A stretch of DNA of 64,000 nt from Ekhidna lutea (lineage in GTDB: Bacteria; Bacteroidota; Bacteroidia; Cytophagales; Cyclobacteriaceae). Every line of letters starts with the position of its first letter. The first letter of the stretch is position 1. The notes beneath the pieces were generated by a model. The model did not search any database and was not told where the DNA came from. It saw only the letters and a program-made list of their open reading frames with translations. Shown one piece after another: positions 33,094-41,820 of this stretch. The stretch spans positions 434,001 to 498,000 of the forward strand of contig NZ_FZPD01000002.1 in the NCBI RefSeq assembly GCF_900188325.1. The letters are read 5' to 3'. The translations under genes were made by a program, and so were the position numbers.

Positions 33094-34443
33094 ATGCGTC
33101 GACACACACTTAACCTCCTATCCTATCTGTTTATTGTCGTTCTAGCCGCATGCTCCTTCACTGACAATACTTCCCTTGAAAAATCTGAAAAAGTAGCGAA
33201 TTGGTTGAGTCAGCAAAAATTAGCCACAAATAATCATACAATCTGGGTAGATGAGTTAGGTGAAGAAAAAGTCAGTCTTTCTCTCTCATCAGGTGTCTCG
33301 GGGAAGGTGCTTTTCTATCTGGATCTGTATTTGTCAACAGGAGAGCAACAATATCTAGATGAGGCCATTATCGGATGCGAATACCTTGTTGACGAACTTC
33401 CACAAAATGTTGAGGATGCTAAAAGCATTAGAAATGGTACTAGCCTTTACGGAGACATTTCCGGAAGTGCTTTCATTCTAATGGAAACCTACAAATTAAC
33501 GCAAGAAGAAAAGTGGAAAACTTCGGTGCTTCATTGCCTTTCATTGCTAGATTCAATGTCCATTCAGCCGGATGGAAGATATTGGAATAACTTTAATGAT
33601 GTATTGGTAGGAAGTGCCGGGACCGGGTTGCTTCTGCTCTATCTATATGATGAATTAGACGACCCTAAAGCTCTCCAAATAGCGAAAGAAGCTGCTGAGT
33701 CACTGGAGCAGAGAGCTGTTCGTAATCAGGACTCAATCTACTGGCACCTTAACCAAAACAACTCATTCAACCTTCCCAACTTCAGCCATGGAGCTTCTGG
33801 CATTGGCTACTTCTATGCTCGCCTGTATGAAACAACTAATGATGAGCACTATTTAAATATTAGTAGACAAGTAGCTAAATACCTCGACCTCATTGCATGG
33901 AAGCCAGAAAACTCCTTCTTGCTCCCTTATGGATTTCCAGATATCGGCTGGGAACGAGCCTATGACATTGGATGGGCGCACGGACCAGCAGGAACCGCAC
34001 GGTTTTTCTACAAGCTATGGCAAGTAACAAATGAGGGTGAATGGCTGGAAATAGTGAAGCAATGTGCCAACGGCATACAATATAGTGGAATGCCCGAGCA
34101 ACCCAATGATCGTTTTGGTGAAGCTCCCTTCCCTATTGATATGCGCTTTGGGACAGGTGGAGTCATTGATTTTTATATCAACCTTCATACTGCTGGACTT
34201 ATAGAAAATGAAGCGTACATAAATGCATTGTTTATGGAATTGGAAAATCAAGCCGTTCAAGATTCTACGACCCTGTATTGGCCGATCGAGCGATATGGGT
34301 TTATGGGCGGAGAAGATGGTTCCATGGCAACATTTACAGGCTACTTTTATGGTGCTGCAGGCTTAGGCCGGCTTTACACCAAAAGGCATAACCTAATCAA
34401 TGAAAGGGAAAAGGGTATAAAACTTCCCGATGATCCGTTTTAA
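33094..34443 (+). CDS. Secreted LanC-fold lipoprotein lacking the zinc ligands
   Basis: A 449-residue lipoprotein: LNLLSYLFIVVLAACSF gives lipobox Cys20. The body is an alpha/alpha toroid made of LanC-type repeats: LSSGVSGKVLFYLDLYLSTG, DISGSAFILMETYKL, VGSAGTGLLLLYLYDEL, FSHGASGIGYFYARLYETT (His232) and IGWAHGPAGTARFFYKLW. In LanC cyclases the last repeat types supply zinc through a Cys (GWCxG) and Cys-His (LCHG). Here these are GWAHG (Ala295) and MRFG (Arg351-Phe352), so the zinc site is absent. It is therefore unlikely to be a lanthionine cyclase and may be a glycan-binding or glycosidase-like toroid, or a regulator. No lantibiotic precursor is nearby. The 3' end overlaps the convergent gene by 4 bases. 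Confidence 0.75.
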   Translation: MRRHTLNLLSYLFIVVLAACSFTDNTSLEKSEKVANWLSQQKLATNNHTIWVDELGEEKVSLSLSSGVSGKVLFYLDLYLSTGEQQYLDEAIIGCEYLVDELPQNVEDAKSIRNGTSLYGDISGSAFILMETYKLTQEEKWKTSVLHCLSLLDSMSIQPDGRYWNNFNDVLVGSAGTGLLLLYLYDELDDPKALQIAKEAAESLEQRAVRNQDSIYWHLNQNNSFNLPNFSHGASGIGYFYARLYETTNDEHYLNISRQVAKYLDLIAWKPENSFLLPYGFPDIGWERAYDIGWAHGPAGTARFFYKLWQVTNEGEWLEIVKQCANGIQYSGMPEQPNDRFGEAPFPIDMRFGTGGVIDFYINLHTAGLIENEAYINALFMELENQAVQDSTTLYWPIERYGFMGGEDGSMATFTGYFYGAAGLGRLYTKRHNLINEREKGIKLPDDPF

Positions 34444-34922
34444 CCAATGGTTTTCTGTACCAAACTCCCATTCCTTACATAGTTGACCAACGTCAGAAAG
34501 CACCACACACTAACCCCAAAAGTCAATATGCCGGATAGCTCAAATAGCCAATCGTTGGGAAGCTCATATTTAGGAGGTGGATACATACTCAGCAGGGTTT
34601 CCTCAGCAAGTCCGATGAAATAAAGAATATTCTTCAGGATGTGATTGTAAAACCCTTCATATAAACCGATGGCCAGAACAAAGAAGAATCCGGATATAAT
34701 TGCATAAATCCAACGCAACCAAAGTCGATCCCACCTGATGCATATCAGCAGCAGGACATAGGATACTACCAGCCATGAAGCACCCTGATAAGCAATGTGT
34801 GTTCGCCAGGGTGTATCGTACAATACAGCTCCATAAACATGATGAAAAGAGGTGATGAGGTAAACGGCAAGCAGTGTTATGCCTGATCGTATCGCATTTT
34901 TATGTTTGTTCATGTGCAACAT
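34440..34922 (-). CDS. Polytopic membrane protein of unknown function
   Basis: A 160-residue integral membrane protein with four predicted spans: about residues 12-33 (GITLLAVYLITSFHHVYGAV), 47-63 (GASWLVVSYVLLLICI), 70-91 (WIYAIISGFFFVLAIGLYEG) and 127-145 (LSGILTFGVSVWCFLTLV). I do not recognise the family. A second ATG three codons in (34913) is an equally good start. The gene is divergent from the CadC-like regulator, with starts about 80 bases apart, so that regulator is a plausible controller. Confidence 0.6.
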   Translation of the reverse strand: MLHMNKHKNAIRSGITLLAVYLITSFHHVYGAVLYDTPWRTHIAYQGASWLVVSYVLLLICIRWDRLWLRWIYAIISGFFFVLAIGLYEGFYNHILKNILYFIGLAEETLLSMYPPPKYELPNDWLFELSGILTFGVSVWCFLTLVNYVRNGSLVQKTIG

Positions 34923-35003
34923 CTGATTTGATTTCTATTGTCTAATCTACGGCTGACTCGCAACCAAAAGCTGAAAAAAAACCTTGAGAAAACCTTGAGA
35001 TTT

Positions 35004-35408
35004 ATGGAGCTACATGAAATACATCCGCATTTAAAACTGGACAACACAAAAAATCAACTGGTTAATACAAACACAAACGAGATCATCAAGCTTGAGCCTC
35101 GTCTGGTAGAATTACTCCAACACCTGATTGAGGGGCAAGGTAATGTGGTGCCAAGAGAGATACTCATCAAAGCTATTTGGGGGGATTACAATTCCGGAGA
35201 TCAACTCCTCACCCATTCCATCTCTATCCTCCGCAAAGCGATTGGTTACAACCTTATCAAAACGGTTCCTAAACATGGGTACCTTATTGAAAAGCCATCA
35301 AAGAAGTTCACACCTCGAGTTAAATGGAGAATCAGCAACCTCCAGCTTGTCGGATATGTATTGCTGCTCACCTTTGTGATCAAGGTATTGTTCTTCAGTC
35401 ATCATTAA
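35004..35408 (+). CDS. Membrane-anchored winged-helix regulator (CadC/ToxR-like)
   Basis: About 134 residues. The domain from HPHLKLDNTKNQLVNTNTNE to NLIKTVPKHGYLIEKP is an OmpR/PhoB-type winged helix; the recognition-helix stretch is QLLTHSISILRKAIG. A single C-terminal membrane span (LQLVGYVLLLTFVIKVLFFS) anchors it, with almost no periplasmic part, so it is shorter than CadC or ToxR. The frame is open further upstream to a TTG at 34938, but the ATG at 35004 gives the usual length before the domain. It is divergent from the 160-residue membrane protein. The signal is unknown. Confidence 0.8.
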   Translation: MELHEIHPHLKLDNTKNQLVNTNTNEIIKLEPRLVELLQHLIEGQGNVVPREILIKAIWGDYNSGDQLLTHSISILRKAIGYNLIKTVPKHGYLIEKPSKKFTPRVKWRISNLQLVGYVLLLTFVIKVLFFSHH

Positions 35409-35506
35409 GATTGACAGCTACCTATTTTCTGATAACCTAACTATCTTAGGTAGTTGAAACCAATCTACCGTTGATGCTTGTTTGAAAGTATCAAAACCAC
35501 AGACTC

Positions 35507-36562
35507 ATGTACACCCGACGAACCTACAAAGCCTCCGAACTTTTCCTCTGGACCCGATTTGATACGCTGAGAATATTTTTCATCATCACCTTATGGGTGC
35601 TGGCGTATTATTTTCTTGATATCGCCTGGCTGCAAATCCCATGGACGCCCATTGCTCTGATTGGTACAGCAGTTGCCTTTATCATCGGGTTTCAAAACAA
35701 TGCCGCCTATGACCGAATCTGGGAAGGACGCAAAATATGGGGTGGTATTGTAAATACTTCCCGCTCCCTGGGGATGTTTTTGCAAGACATGATCACCAAT
35801 GAGCATGCGAAAGAAAAGCAAAGCGATGAAGTGCTGAAAGAGGAAGTGAAAACCCTCACCTATCGACATATTGCGTGGATGACTGCTCTCAGGCATGCCA
35901 TGCGTGTGCCCAAGCAATGGGAAACCACCGTCAACCAAAAGACCAACCAGGAATGGGGCATTCGACCGCCGGAGCATCTCTCAACATTAGAAGATGATCT
36001 TAAACCTTATCTAAGCAAAGAGGACATGGAGGATCTTCTGAATAAAGACAATAAGCAGACGGCTCTGTTGTATCAGCAATCACATCACTTGAGGAAGCTC
36101 AAAGAGTCAGGACTGATTTGGGAGTTCTCTTTTCTGGAGCTGGAAGGTGTGTTGAAAGACTTATTTGACTTGCAAGGCAAAAGTGAACGCATCAAGAACT
36201 TTCCATACCCAAGGCAATTCGCTACACTCAATCATTACTTCATGTGGATTCTGCTCCTATTCCTTCCTGTTGCACTAGTTCCCCAGTTTATGGAGATTGG
36301 TGCAGGGCTGGCTAATTCTTATCCAATGATTGGTAACCTGTTTATCTGGTTCGCCATACCTGTGTATACAGCGGTAGGCTGGGTCTTCCACACCATGGAA
36401 CGCATCGGACGTACTGGAGATAATCCGTTTGAAGGTACTTCCAATGACGTGCCGATCTCCACCATTGCCCGAGGGATAGAAATTGATCTTCGACAAAATC
36501 TGGGAGAAGCCAAAGCAGATATTCCGGAGCAGTTTGAGGCGAAGTTCAATGTGCAGTTCTAA
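35507..36562 (+). CDS. Bestrophin-family ion channel
   Basis: A 351-residue inner-membrane protein. RTYKASELFLWTRFDTLRIF, then TAVAFIIGFQNNAAYDRIWE and GRKIWGGIVNTSR, are hallmarks of bacterial bestrophins (UPF0187). A second pair of spans follows near residues 240-305 (YFMWILLLFLPVALVPQFME, LFIWFAIPVYTAVGWVFHTM), and the end GDNPFEGTSNDVPISTIARGI matches the conserved bestrophin tail. Bacterial members form pentameric channels, cation- or anion-selective. The gene stands alone with its own upstream spacer. Full length for the family (about 300-350). Confidence 0.92.
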   Translation: MYTRRTYKASELFLWTRFDTLRIFFIITLWVLAYYFLDIAWLQIPWTPIALIGTAVAFIIGFQNNAAYDRIWEGRKIWGGIVNTSRSLGMFLQDMITNEHAKEKQSDEVLKEEVKTLTYRHIAWMTALRHAMRVPKQWETTVNQKTNQEWGIRPPEHLSTLEDDLKPYLSKEDMEDLLNKDNKQTALLYQQSHHLRKLKESGLIWEFSFLELEGVLKDLFDLQGKSERIKNFPYPRQFATLNHYFMWILLLFLPVALVPQFMEIGAGLANSYPMIGNLFIWFAIPVYTAVGWVFHTMERIGRTGDNPFEGTSNDVPISTIARGIEIDLRQNLGEAKADIPEQFEAKFNVQF

Positions 36563-36715
36563 GTACAGCATATTAGCACTTAAATACAAAATTTACCTCT
36601 AATATGAATAGTAGTTTATAGCCATTATTCACCTATTTTTAGTATCGATCAAATTTCTATAATCATTCCGATTTCGAAAAAATTATAGTCTGACGACAGT
36701 TTAAACACAGAAATA

Positions 36716-38230
36716 ATGAAAATCAAACAAACTATATGCCTTTCACTATTGGCGATATTCTTTTCCTGTGGGTCTGATGAGCCGTCAAATGTAGAACCCC
36801 TTGATGCTGAAATTATAGCACTAGAGCTGCAAACCGGAGAGGAAACATATGCAACAAGTATTGCTGGGAATACAATTACCACCGAAAACAAAATTTCTTT
36901 TTTAGTTTCGGAAGTGAGTATCAAAACCCTTAAGCTGTCGTCCAATGCAACAGCAGATAGAAAAGTGGGTGACAAACTTGTGCTCGATAGTGATCCGATA
37001 ACGATCACTGTAACAGCAGCAGACCAATCTAAACAAACTACTTATTCCATTGAATTAGTGAAGGATGAGGGGCTTGAACTATCTCCAAATGCAACTATTG
37101 AAGTAGGTAGTTCTTATTCATTGCAGACTTCTGATGTTTACGTTGATAGCTGGCAACTTAAAAAAATAGATGGTCTGGAATTTACGCATGCATACGGAGA
37201 TTTCAATTCAGATGGACACACGGATGTACTTATGGCTGGTGGTAAATTTAAAACGTATGATAGATATCCGATGCATTTATTTCTTGGCAATGGATCTGCA
37301 GTAAACGCTGATTATTGTGAGTGTGCCGGAGCGTGCAACACTTCTTGTGATGGTTTTGCGGAATCTACTTCCGCATTTCCGGCAGACTTTGAAGGTATGA
37401 TCAATGCCCGAAAAATTATAACCGGCGATTATAACAATGATGGATTGCTGGATGCCTTTTCCATTGGACATGGATATGATGACGTACCTTATCCGGGTGA
37501 AGCTCCTGTCTTGCTTATGAACAATGGCGCAGGTTTCACACCCACTATCTTCAATGATTTTGTAGGATTCTATCACGGTGGTGCTTCCGCAGACATTGAT
37601 CATGATGGAGATTTGGACATTATCATGACAGGCTGGCCAATGCCTCAATTCAGCACTGTTATCCTTCTTAATGATGGAAGTGGTAGTTTTTCGACTGCTA
37701 CCGATCGTATTGACGACTATTTTCTAGATAATGGAGGATACTATACAGCTGAATTTATCGATATAGATAAAGATGGGTTTATCGATTTATTGCTTGCCGG
37801 ACATGAAGACCCAACTGCTGAAAATGCACCAACACTTATCTTATGGGGGAATAGCTCCGGAAAATATTACCGTGATTTGAGTACCACCTTGCCCACTCTC
37901 ATTGACTATACTATCGTAGTGGATATTGATGCAGAAGACATAGACAATGATGGGGATCGTGACATTATTTTAAACCGGGTTACGGATGGGAATAAATATG
38001 GTTTTTACGAGCGATTTCAACTGCAGGTCATTGAAAATCTAGGAGACCGAACTTTCAAAGATGCTACCTCCGAACGTATTACGAACAATGAAGGTGACAC
38101 GTGGAGGTTGTGGGTTTATATGCAGGATTTGAATGGTGATGGTACTATTGATCTTTATTATGAACGAGATCATTTTCCTAATTTAAAGTGGATCAATGAT
38201 GGCAGTGGAAATTTCACGATAGTGAATTAA
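36716..38230 (+). CDS. FG-GAP/VCBS-repeat lipoprotein
   Basis: A 504-residue predicted surface lipoprotein. MKIKQTICLSLLAIFFSCGS has lipobox Cys18, followed by acidic residues typical of surface export. Residues ~30-130 are an Ig-like beta domain. From ~160 on come six calcium-loop repeats: DFNSDGHTDVLMAG, DYNNDGLLDAFSIG, DIDHDGDLDIIMTG, DIDKDGFIDLLLAG, DIDNDGDRDIILNR and DLNGDGTIDLYYE. They fit a seven-blade beta-propeller as in integrin-like VCBS proteins. The role is probably adhesion or binding of a polymer; the ligand is unknown. No enzyme motif. It precedes the Crp-like gene by 48 bases on the same strand. Confidence 0.85.
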   Translation: MKIKQTICLSLLAIFFSCGSDEPSNVEPLDAEIIALELQTGEETYATSIAGNTITTENKISFLVSEVSIKTLKLSSNATADRKVGDKLVLDSDPITITVTAADQSKQTTYSIELVKDEGLELSPNATIEVGSSYSLQTSDVYVDSWQLKKIDGLEFTHAYGDFNSDGHTDVLMAGGKFKTYDRYPMHLFLGNGSAVNADYCECAGACNTSCDGFAESTSAFPADFEGMINARKIITGDYNNDGLLDAFSIGHGYDDVPYPGEAPVLLMNNGAGFTPTIFNDFVGFYHGGASADIDHDGDLDIIMTGWPMPQFSTVILLNDGSGSFSTATDRIDDYFLDNGGYYTAEFIDIDKDGFIDLLLAGHEDPTAENAPTLILWGNSSGKYYRDLSTTLPTLIDYTIVVDIDAEDIDNDGDRDIILNRVTDGNKYGFYERFQLQVIENLGDRTFKDATSERITNNEGDTWRLWVYMQDLNGDGTIDLYYERDHFPNLKWINDGSGNFTIVN

Positions 38231-38278
38231 CGTGTGCAGTTTTAGCAAACTATAACTTAGAAGTTAAGGTTAGGAAAA

Positions 38279-38860
38279 ATGGAATTCGAATCTCTAATAA
38301 ACTATTTAAATCAACACATCGACTTAAGTAGTCATGAGGTTTCCATTTTAAAGGATCAGGCTAAAATAAGGACTTACCTCAAAGGACAATACATTGTTCA
38401 GCAGGGAGATATCTGCAAATATGAAAACTTTGTTATTTCCGGTTGCGCCAAGACATTTTTCATGGATAAAGACGGTAATGAACACGTCGTTATGTTCGCA
38501 CTTGAAAACTGGTGGACTGCAGATCTGGGGAGTTTCATCAGTCAGGAGCCGGCTGATTATAACGTTCAGTGCTTAGAGAAAACAACAGTCATTCAATTTA
38601 CTCCTGAGGCCCTCGAGCACTTATATTCAGAAATCCCACAACTTGAACGATTCATGCGGATTATCATTCAGAAAGCTTTTGTTGCATCTCAAAAGAGGAT
38701 TGTTCGCAACCACAGTCTGTCTGCGAAGGATCGGTATTTGCTTTTTAGGGAACAATACCCTGAGATTGAACAACGCGTACCTCAATACCTCATTGCTTCT
38801 TATTTAGGAATTACAAAACAATTCTTAAGTAAAATCAGGGCAGAACTAGTGGGTAGTTAA
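38279..38860 (+). CDS. Crp/Fnr-family transcriptional regulator
   Basis: A 193-residue regulator. The N-terminal ~120 residues form a cyclic-nucleotide-binding-type beta roll (YLKGQYIVQQGDICKYENFV, VMFALENWWTADLGSF). The C-terminal helix-turn-helix is QYLIASYLGITKQFLSKIRA. There are no FNR-type cysteine cluster residues in the N-terminus, so it is not an oxygen sensor of the FNR sort. Members of this size are common single regulators in Bacteroidota. Its stop codon lies inside a perfect palindrome at 38856-38871, just before the SnoaL-like and DoxX genes, which are its likely targets. Confidence 0.9.
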   Translation: MEFESLINYLNQHIDLSSHEVSILKDQAKIRTYLKGQYIVQQGDICKYENFVISGCAKTFFMDKDGNEHVVMFALENWWTADLGSFISQEPADYNVQCLEKTTVIQFTPEALEHLYSEIPQLERFMRIIIQKAFVASQKRIVRNHSLSAKDRYLLFREQYPEIEQRVPQYLIASYLGITKQFLSKIRAELVGS

Positions 38861-38871
38861 TCTAGATTAAC
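38856..38871. promoter_or_regulatory. Perfect 16-bp palindrome, candidate Crp-like operator
   Basis: GTTAATCTAGATTAAC reads the same on both strands with no loop, which suits a dimeric regulator better than a hairpin. It spans the end of the Crp-like gene and lies 80 bases upstream of the SnoaL-like gene. Confidence 0.5.
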
Positions 38872-38950
38872 CTTCTTTTTACTCCTGGTTGAATTTTTAA
38901 GAAAACCCCTTCTCAGAGCTTTGTAGTGTTAAATTTTAAACACAAAGTTC

Positions 38951-39304
38951 ATGAAAAACTTACAAGAAAAAATCAATGATTTAAATGATTTGGTGCTTCA
39001 GGGAAAAGCCCTGGATGCATTTGAAAAGTACTATGCTGATGATGTTGTCATGCAGGAAAATGAAGCTGCCCCTACCTTAGGTAAATCTGCAAACAGAAAA
39101 AGAGAAATTGAGTTTTTGAACAACATCACTGATTTCAGAAGTGCAATTCCTGCAAAAATCACTGTCGGGGAGAATACCACCATGGTAGAATGGCATTATG
39201 ACTACACCCATAAAGAATGGGGTGTTCGCAAGTATTCCCAGATTTCTGTGCAGGAATGGGAAAATGAAAAAATCATTAGAGAGAAATTTTACTACAATAC
39301 TTGA
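38951..39304 (+). CDS. SnoaL-like (NTF2-fold) protein
   Basis: A 117-residue cytoplasmic protein with the NTF2/SnoaL cone fold: helix LQEKINDLNDLVLQGKALDA, the FEKYYADDVVMQENEAAPT turn typical of the family, and strands ending in QISVQEWENEKIIREKFYY. SnoaL-like proteins range from cyclases to small-molecule carriers, so the activity is open. It is 13 bases from the DoxX gene, so the two share a transcript, probably governed by the Crp-like regulator. Confidence 0.85.
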   Translation: MKNLQEKINDLNDLVLQGKALDAFEKYYADDVVMQENEAAPTLGKSANRKREIEFLNNITDFRSAIPAKITVGENTTMVEWHYDYTHKEWGVRKYSQISVQEWENEKIIREKFYYNT

Positions 39305-39317
39305 GGGCTCCACAAAC

Positions 39318-39773
39318 ATGAAAGAGAAAATATTTAACACAACAGATTCATACGCACCCTTAGCTATTAGAATAATGCTGGGGTTGGTCGTATTTCCGCA
39401 TGGAGCTCAGAAGCTTTTGGGCTGGTTTGGCGGATATGGTTTTTCAGGTACAATGGGATTCTTTACTGAAACGATTGGCTTACCCTGGATAGTGGGTTTC
39501 ATCGTAATAATTTTGGAGTCTTTTGGGGCGATCGCTTTAATAGCCGGTTTTGCAACAAGATTGGTTGCTGCAAACTATATTCTGCTAGCACTCGGGATAA
39601 TCTTTAGTTCCCATATCCAAAATGGATTTTTTATGAACTGGTTTGGGAATCAGGCAGGCGAAGGATATGAATTTTTTCTGCTTTGGATTGGAATGGCTGT
39701 CGGCCTGTTAATTACAGGAAGCGGAGCTTATTCTATTGATAAAGATTTGATACTGAAAAATATTGATAATTAA
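39318..39773 (+). CDS. DoxX-family membrane protein
   Basis: A 151-residue inner-membrane protein with four spans. LAIRIMLGLVVFPHGAQKLL, then GFFTETIGLPWIVGFIVIIL, ESFGAIALIAGFATRLVAAN and FFLLWIGMAVGLLITG, are the family pattern (PHGAQK and ESFGAIALI are typical). DoxX proteins are linked to sulfur or thiol oxidation and stress, with no firm activity. The ATG at 39318 is the natural start; any earlier one lies inside the SnoaL-like gene. A strong terminator follows at 39789. Confidence 0.9.
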   Translation: MKEKIFNTTDSYAPLAIRIMLGLVVFPHGAQKLLGWFGGYGFSGTMGFFTETIGLPWIVGFIVIILESFGAIALIAGFATRLVAANYILLALGIIFSSHIQNGFFMNWFGNQAGEGYEFFLLWIGMAVGLLITGSGAYSIDKDLILKNIDN

Positions 39774-39788
39774 TACTTCGGAACTAAG

Positions 39789-39827
39789 AGCGGTTTAAAA
39801 GTGATTCGGCTTTTAAACCGCTTTTTT
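39789..39827. terminator. Strong intrinsic terminator after the DoxX gene
   Basis: AGCGGTTTAAAAG (39789-39801) pairs perfectly with CTTTTAAACCGCT (39810-39822) across an 8-base loop and is followed by T's to 39827. It lies in the convergent gap with the acyl-CoA dehydrogenase gene and could act in both directions. Confidence 0.9.
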
Positions 39828-39856
39828 CAAGTCGAGCCTTGCAAAATTGAGACTAC

Positions 39857-41638
39857 TCAAAACATCTCAGCTTCCATCTTGATCGTGATCTCAGAATCAT
39901 CACAGATGGTTTTTTGCAATCCTTTGCAACGTGACATCTCATACTTATAGAAGTAGTCCATCGTATGAAGCTTGCTCTGTTTAAAGGCTGCATCCTGATC
40001 AAGAGAAGCAATCCCGATCTTCAACCATTGCCAACCAATGACAACCGTACTAAACAAGTCCATAAAAATGGTGGCGTCTGCCAGATAGCGTTCATGGTTT
40101 CCTTTCATGGCATGAGGCATGAGGTGTGCCAGACACGTTTCAATCAGCTTTGCTCCTTCTCCCAGACTCATCGCATGCGATTTCAATTCGTTTTTGCTCA
40201 TAGCCATCTTGATGGTTGATTCAATCTCCCCGGCTAAAAGCTTCAATGCAGCTCCTTCCATCATGGTCACTTTACGACCTAATAAATCCAGAGACTGGAT
40301 TCCGGTGGTACCCTCATAAATGGAGATGATCCGAATATCCCGCAGGTACTGCTGCAGGATAAAGTCCATCATGTATCCATATCCACCCAACACCTGCAAT
40401 CCTAAATCCACGGCCTCCTTTCCGGCTTCCGAAGGATAGGTTTTTGCAATTGGAGTAAGAATCTCAGTAAGCAGATGGTAGTTATTCTTTTCCTCTCCTT
40501 CAGACACCATTTGCATGTCTACATACCTGGCACACTCAAGGACCAGACTTAAGCTTCCCTCCACGATAGCTTTCTGATGCAACAACATACGCTTCACATC
40601 CGGATGATTGATGATTAAAGTTTGCTCCTCGCTTGGATCTTTCTTCCCTGAACTTTGCCGTTTTCTTCCCTGTGGACGCTCCTTTGCATACTGAAGCGAA
40701 GCATAATAAGCAGCAGAGGCAATGCCAGTCCCCATGCGTCCCGAAGCGATCCGTGCTTCATTCATCATCTGGAACATGTAGGTTAGGCCTTTGTTTTCCT
40801 CACCCACCAAGTACCCAATGCTTTCGCCGCTATCACCAAAAGCCATATGATTGGTGCAGTAACCCCGCTGGCCCAACTTTTCAAACTCCCCTACCACATC
40901 CACATGGTTGTAGTCACCCAGACTGCCATCCGCATTTACCCGATATTGCGGCACCAGGAATAAAGAAACGCCTTTGGTTCCGGCCGGTGCACCGTCCACT
41001 CGGGCCAAAACCAGATGAATGAAATTATCCGAAAACTGATGATCGCTGGCAGAAATAAAGATCTTTTGCCCTTTGATGGAATAGGTTCCGTCATCGGTTG
41101 GTTTGGCCGATGAAGTAATGTCGGAAAGCGAGCTACCTGCCTGCGGTTCTGTCAGGCACATGGTACCGCCCCATTTCATCTCCAGCATCTTTGAAACGTA
41201 CTTCTTCTTCAGCTCTTCCGTCCCAAAGTTCACAATCAGATTGGCCGCTCCGGCTGTCAGACCTAAATACCCGGTAACGTGGTTGTTGGCTGCTTCCATA
41301 ATGAAGTACAAGGCATTAAATACCAACAATGGCAGCTGCATCCCACCGTCTTTTTCATCCATAAAAGCCCCAATCAGTTCCATCTCTCCGGCTTTTTGAA
41401 AGATGGGCCCAAACTGGTCATGCACGATCACTTTCCCGTCTTTAAAGAAGCATGGCTTTTCATCCATTTCTTTCACGAATGGGTATAGTGAGCTGTCACT
41501 GAAATCCTTCACCGCATCCAGCAGCAGGTCTATGGATTGTTTGTCAAAACCAGCGAAGCGTTCTTTCTTTAATAAATCCTCCAGCTTGTGAACATCATTC
41601 AATAAGAAGGCGAGGGTTTGTGGATCATAATATTTCAT
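39857..41638 (-). CDS. Acyl-CoA dehydrogenase (large, FadE-like type)
   Basis: A 593-residue flavoenzyme that introduces the first double bond in fatty acyl-CoA beta-oxidation. MCLTEPQAGSSLSDITSSA is the FAD/substrate-binding signature. GGYGYMMDFILQQYLRDIRI and ISIYEGTTGIQSLDLLGRK hold the conserved C-terminal core. About 110 extra residues at the end (LKLLAGEIESTIKMAMSKNE onward) form the helical tail of the long ACAD subclass (PF12806-type). Full length for that subclass. It is a single gene with a 182-bp spacer upstream. The chain-length preference is unknown, but together with the synthetase at 28915 it fits fatty acid use. Confidence 0.93.
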   Translation of the reverse strand: MKYYDPQTLAFLLNDVHKLEDLLKKERFAGFDKQSIDLLLDAVKDFSDSSLYPFVKEMDEKPCFFKDGKVIVHDQFGPIFQKAGEMELIGAFMDEKDGGMQLPLLVFNALYFIMEAANNHVTGYLGLTAGAANLIVNFGTEELKKKYVSKMLEMKWGGTMCLTEPQAGSSLSDITSSAKPTDDGTYSIKGQKIFISASDHQFSDNFIHLVLARVDGAPAGTKGVSLFLVPQYRVNADGSLGDYNHVDVVGEFEKLGQRGYCTNHMAFGDSGESIGYLVGEENKGLTYMFQMMNEARIASGRMGTGIASAAYYASLQYAKERPQGRKRQSSGKKDPSEEQTLIINHPDVKRMLLHQKAIVEGSLSLVLECARYVDMQMVSEGEEKNNYHLLTEILTPIAKTYPSEAGKEAVDLGLQVLGGYGYMMDFILQQYLRDIRIISIYEGTTGIQSLDLLGRKVTMMEGAALKLLAGEIESTIKMAMSKNELKSHAMSLGEGAKLIETCLAHLMPHAMKGNHERYLADATIFMDLFSTVVIGWQWLKIGIASLDQDAAFKQSKLHTMDYFYKYEMSRCKGLQKTICDDSEITIKMEAEMF

Positions 41639-41820
41639 TGGGTGGCGGTTGGGTTAGCCCTTCAAATTAGCAAAAGTGAGGGGAATGGGCAATTGGAGAT
41701 CCCCACCTATCCCTCCAATGCTTTTATTCCCATATAGCTGGATTAGATGCGAAAACTTATATTTGAAAGTAATTCGGTATAATGTCATTATTCAGATGTT
41801 AAAGATAATTTTCACCACCA

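Noticed and set aside
33094-34443. Lantibiotic biosynthesis locus
   Set aside because: No precursor peptide, LanB/LanM or exporter nearby, and the zinc ligands of LanC are lost.
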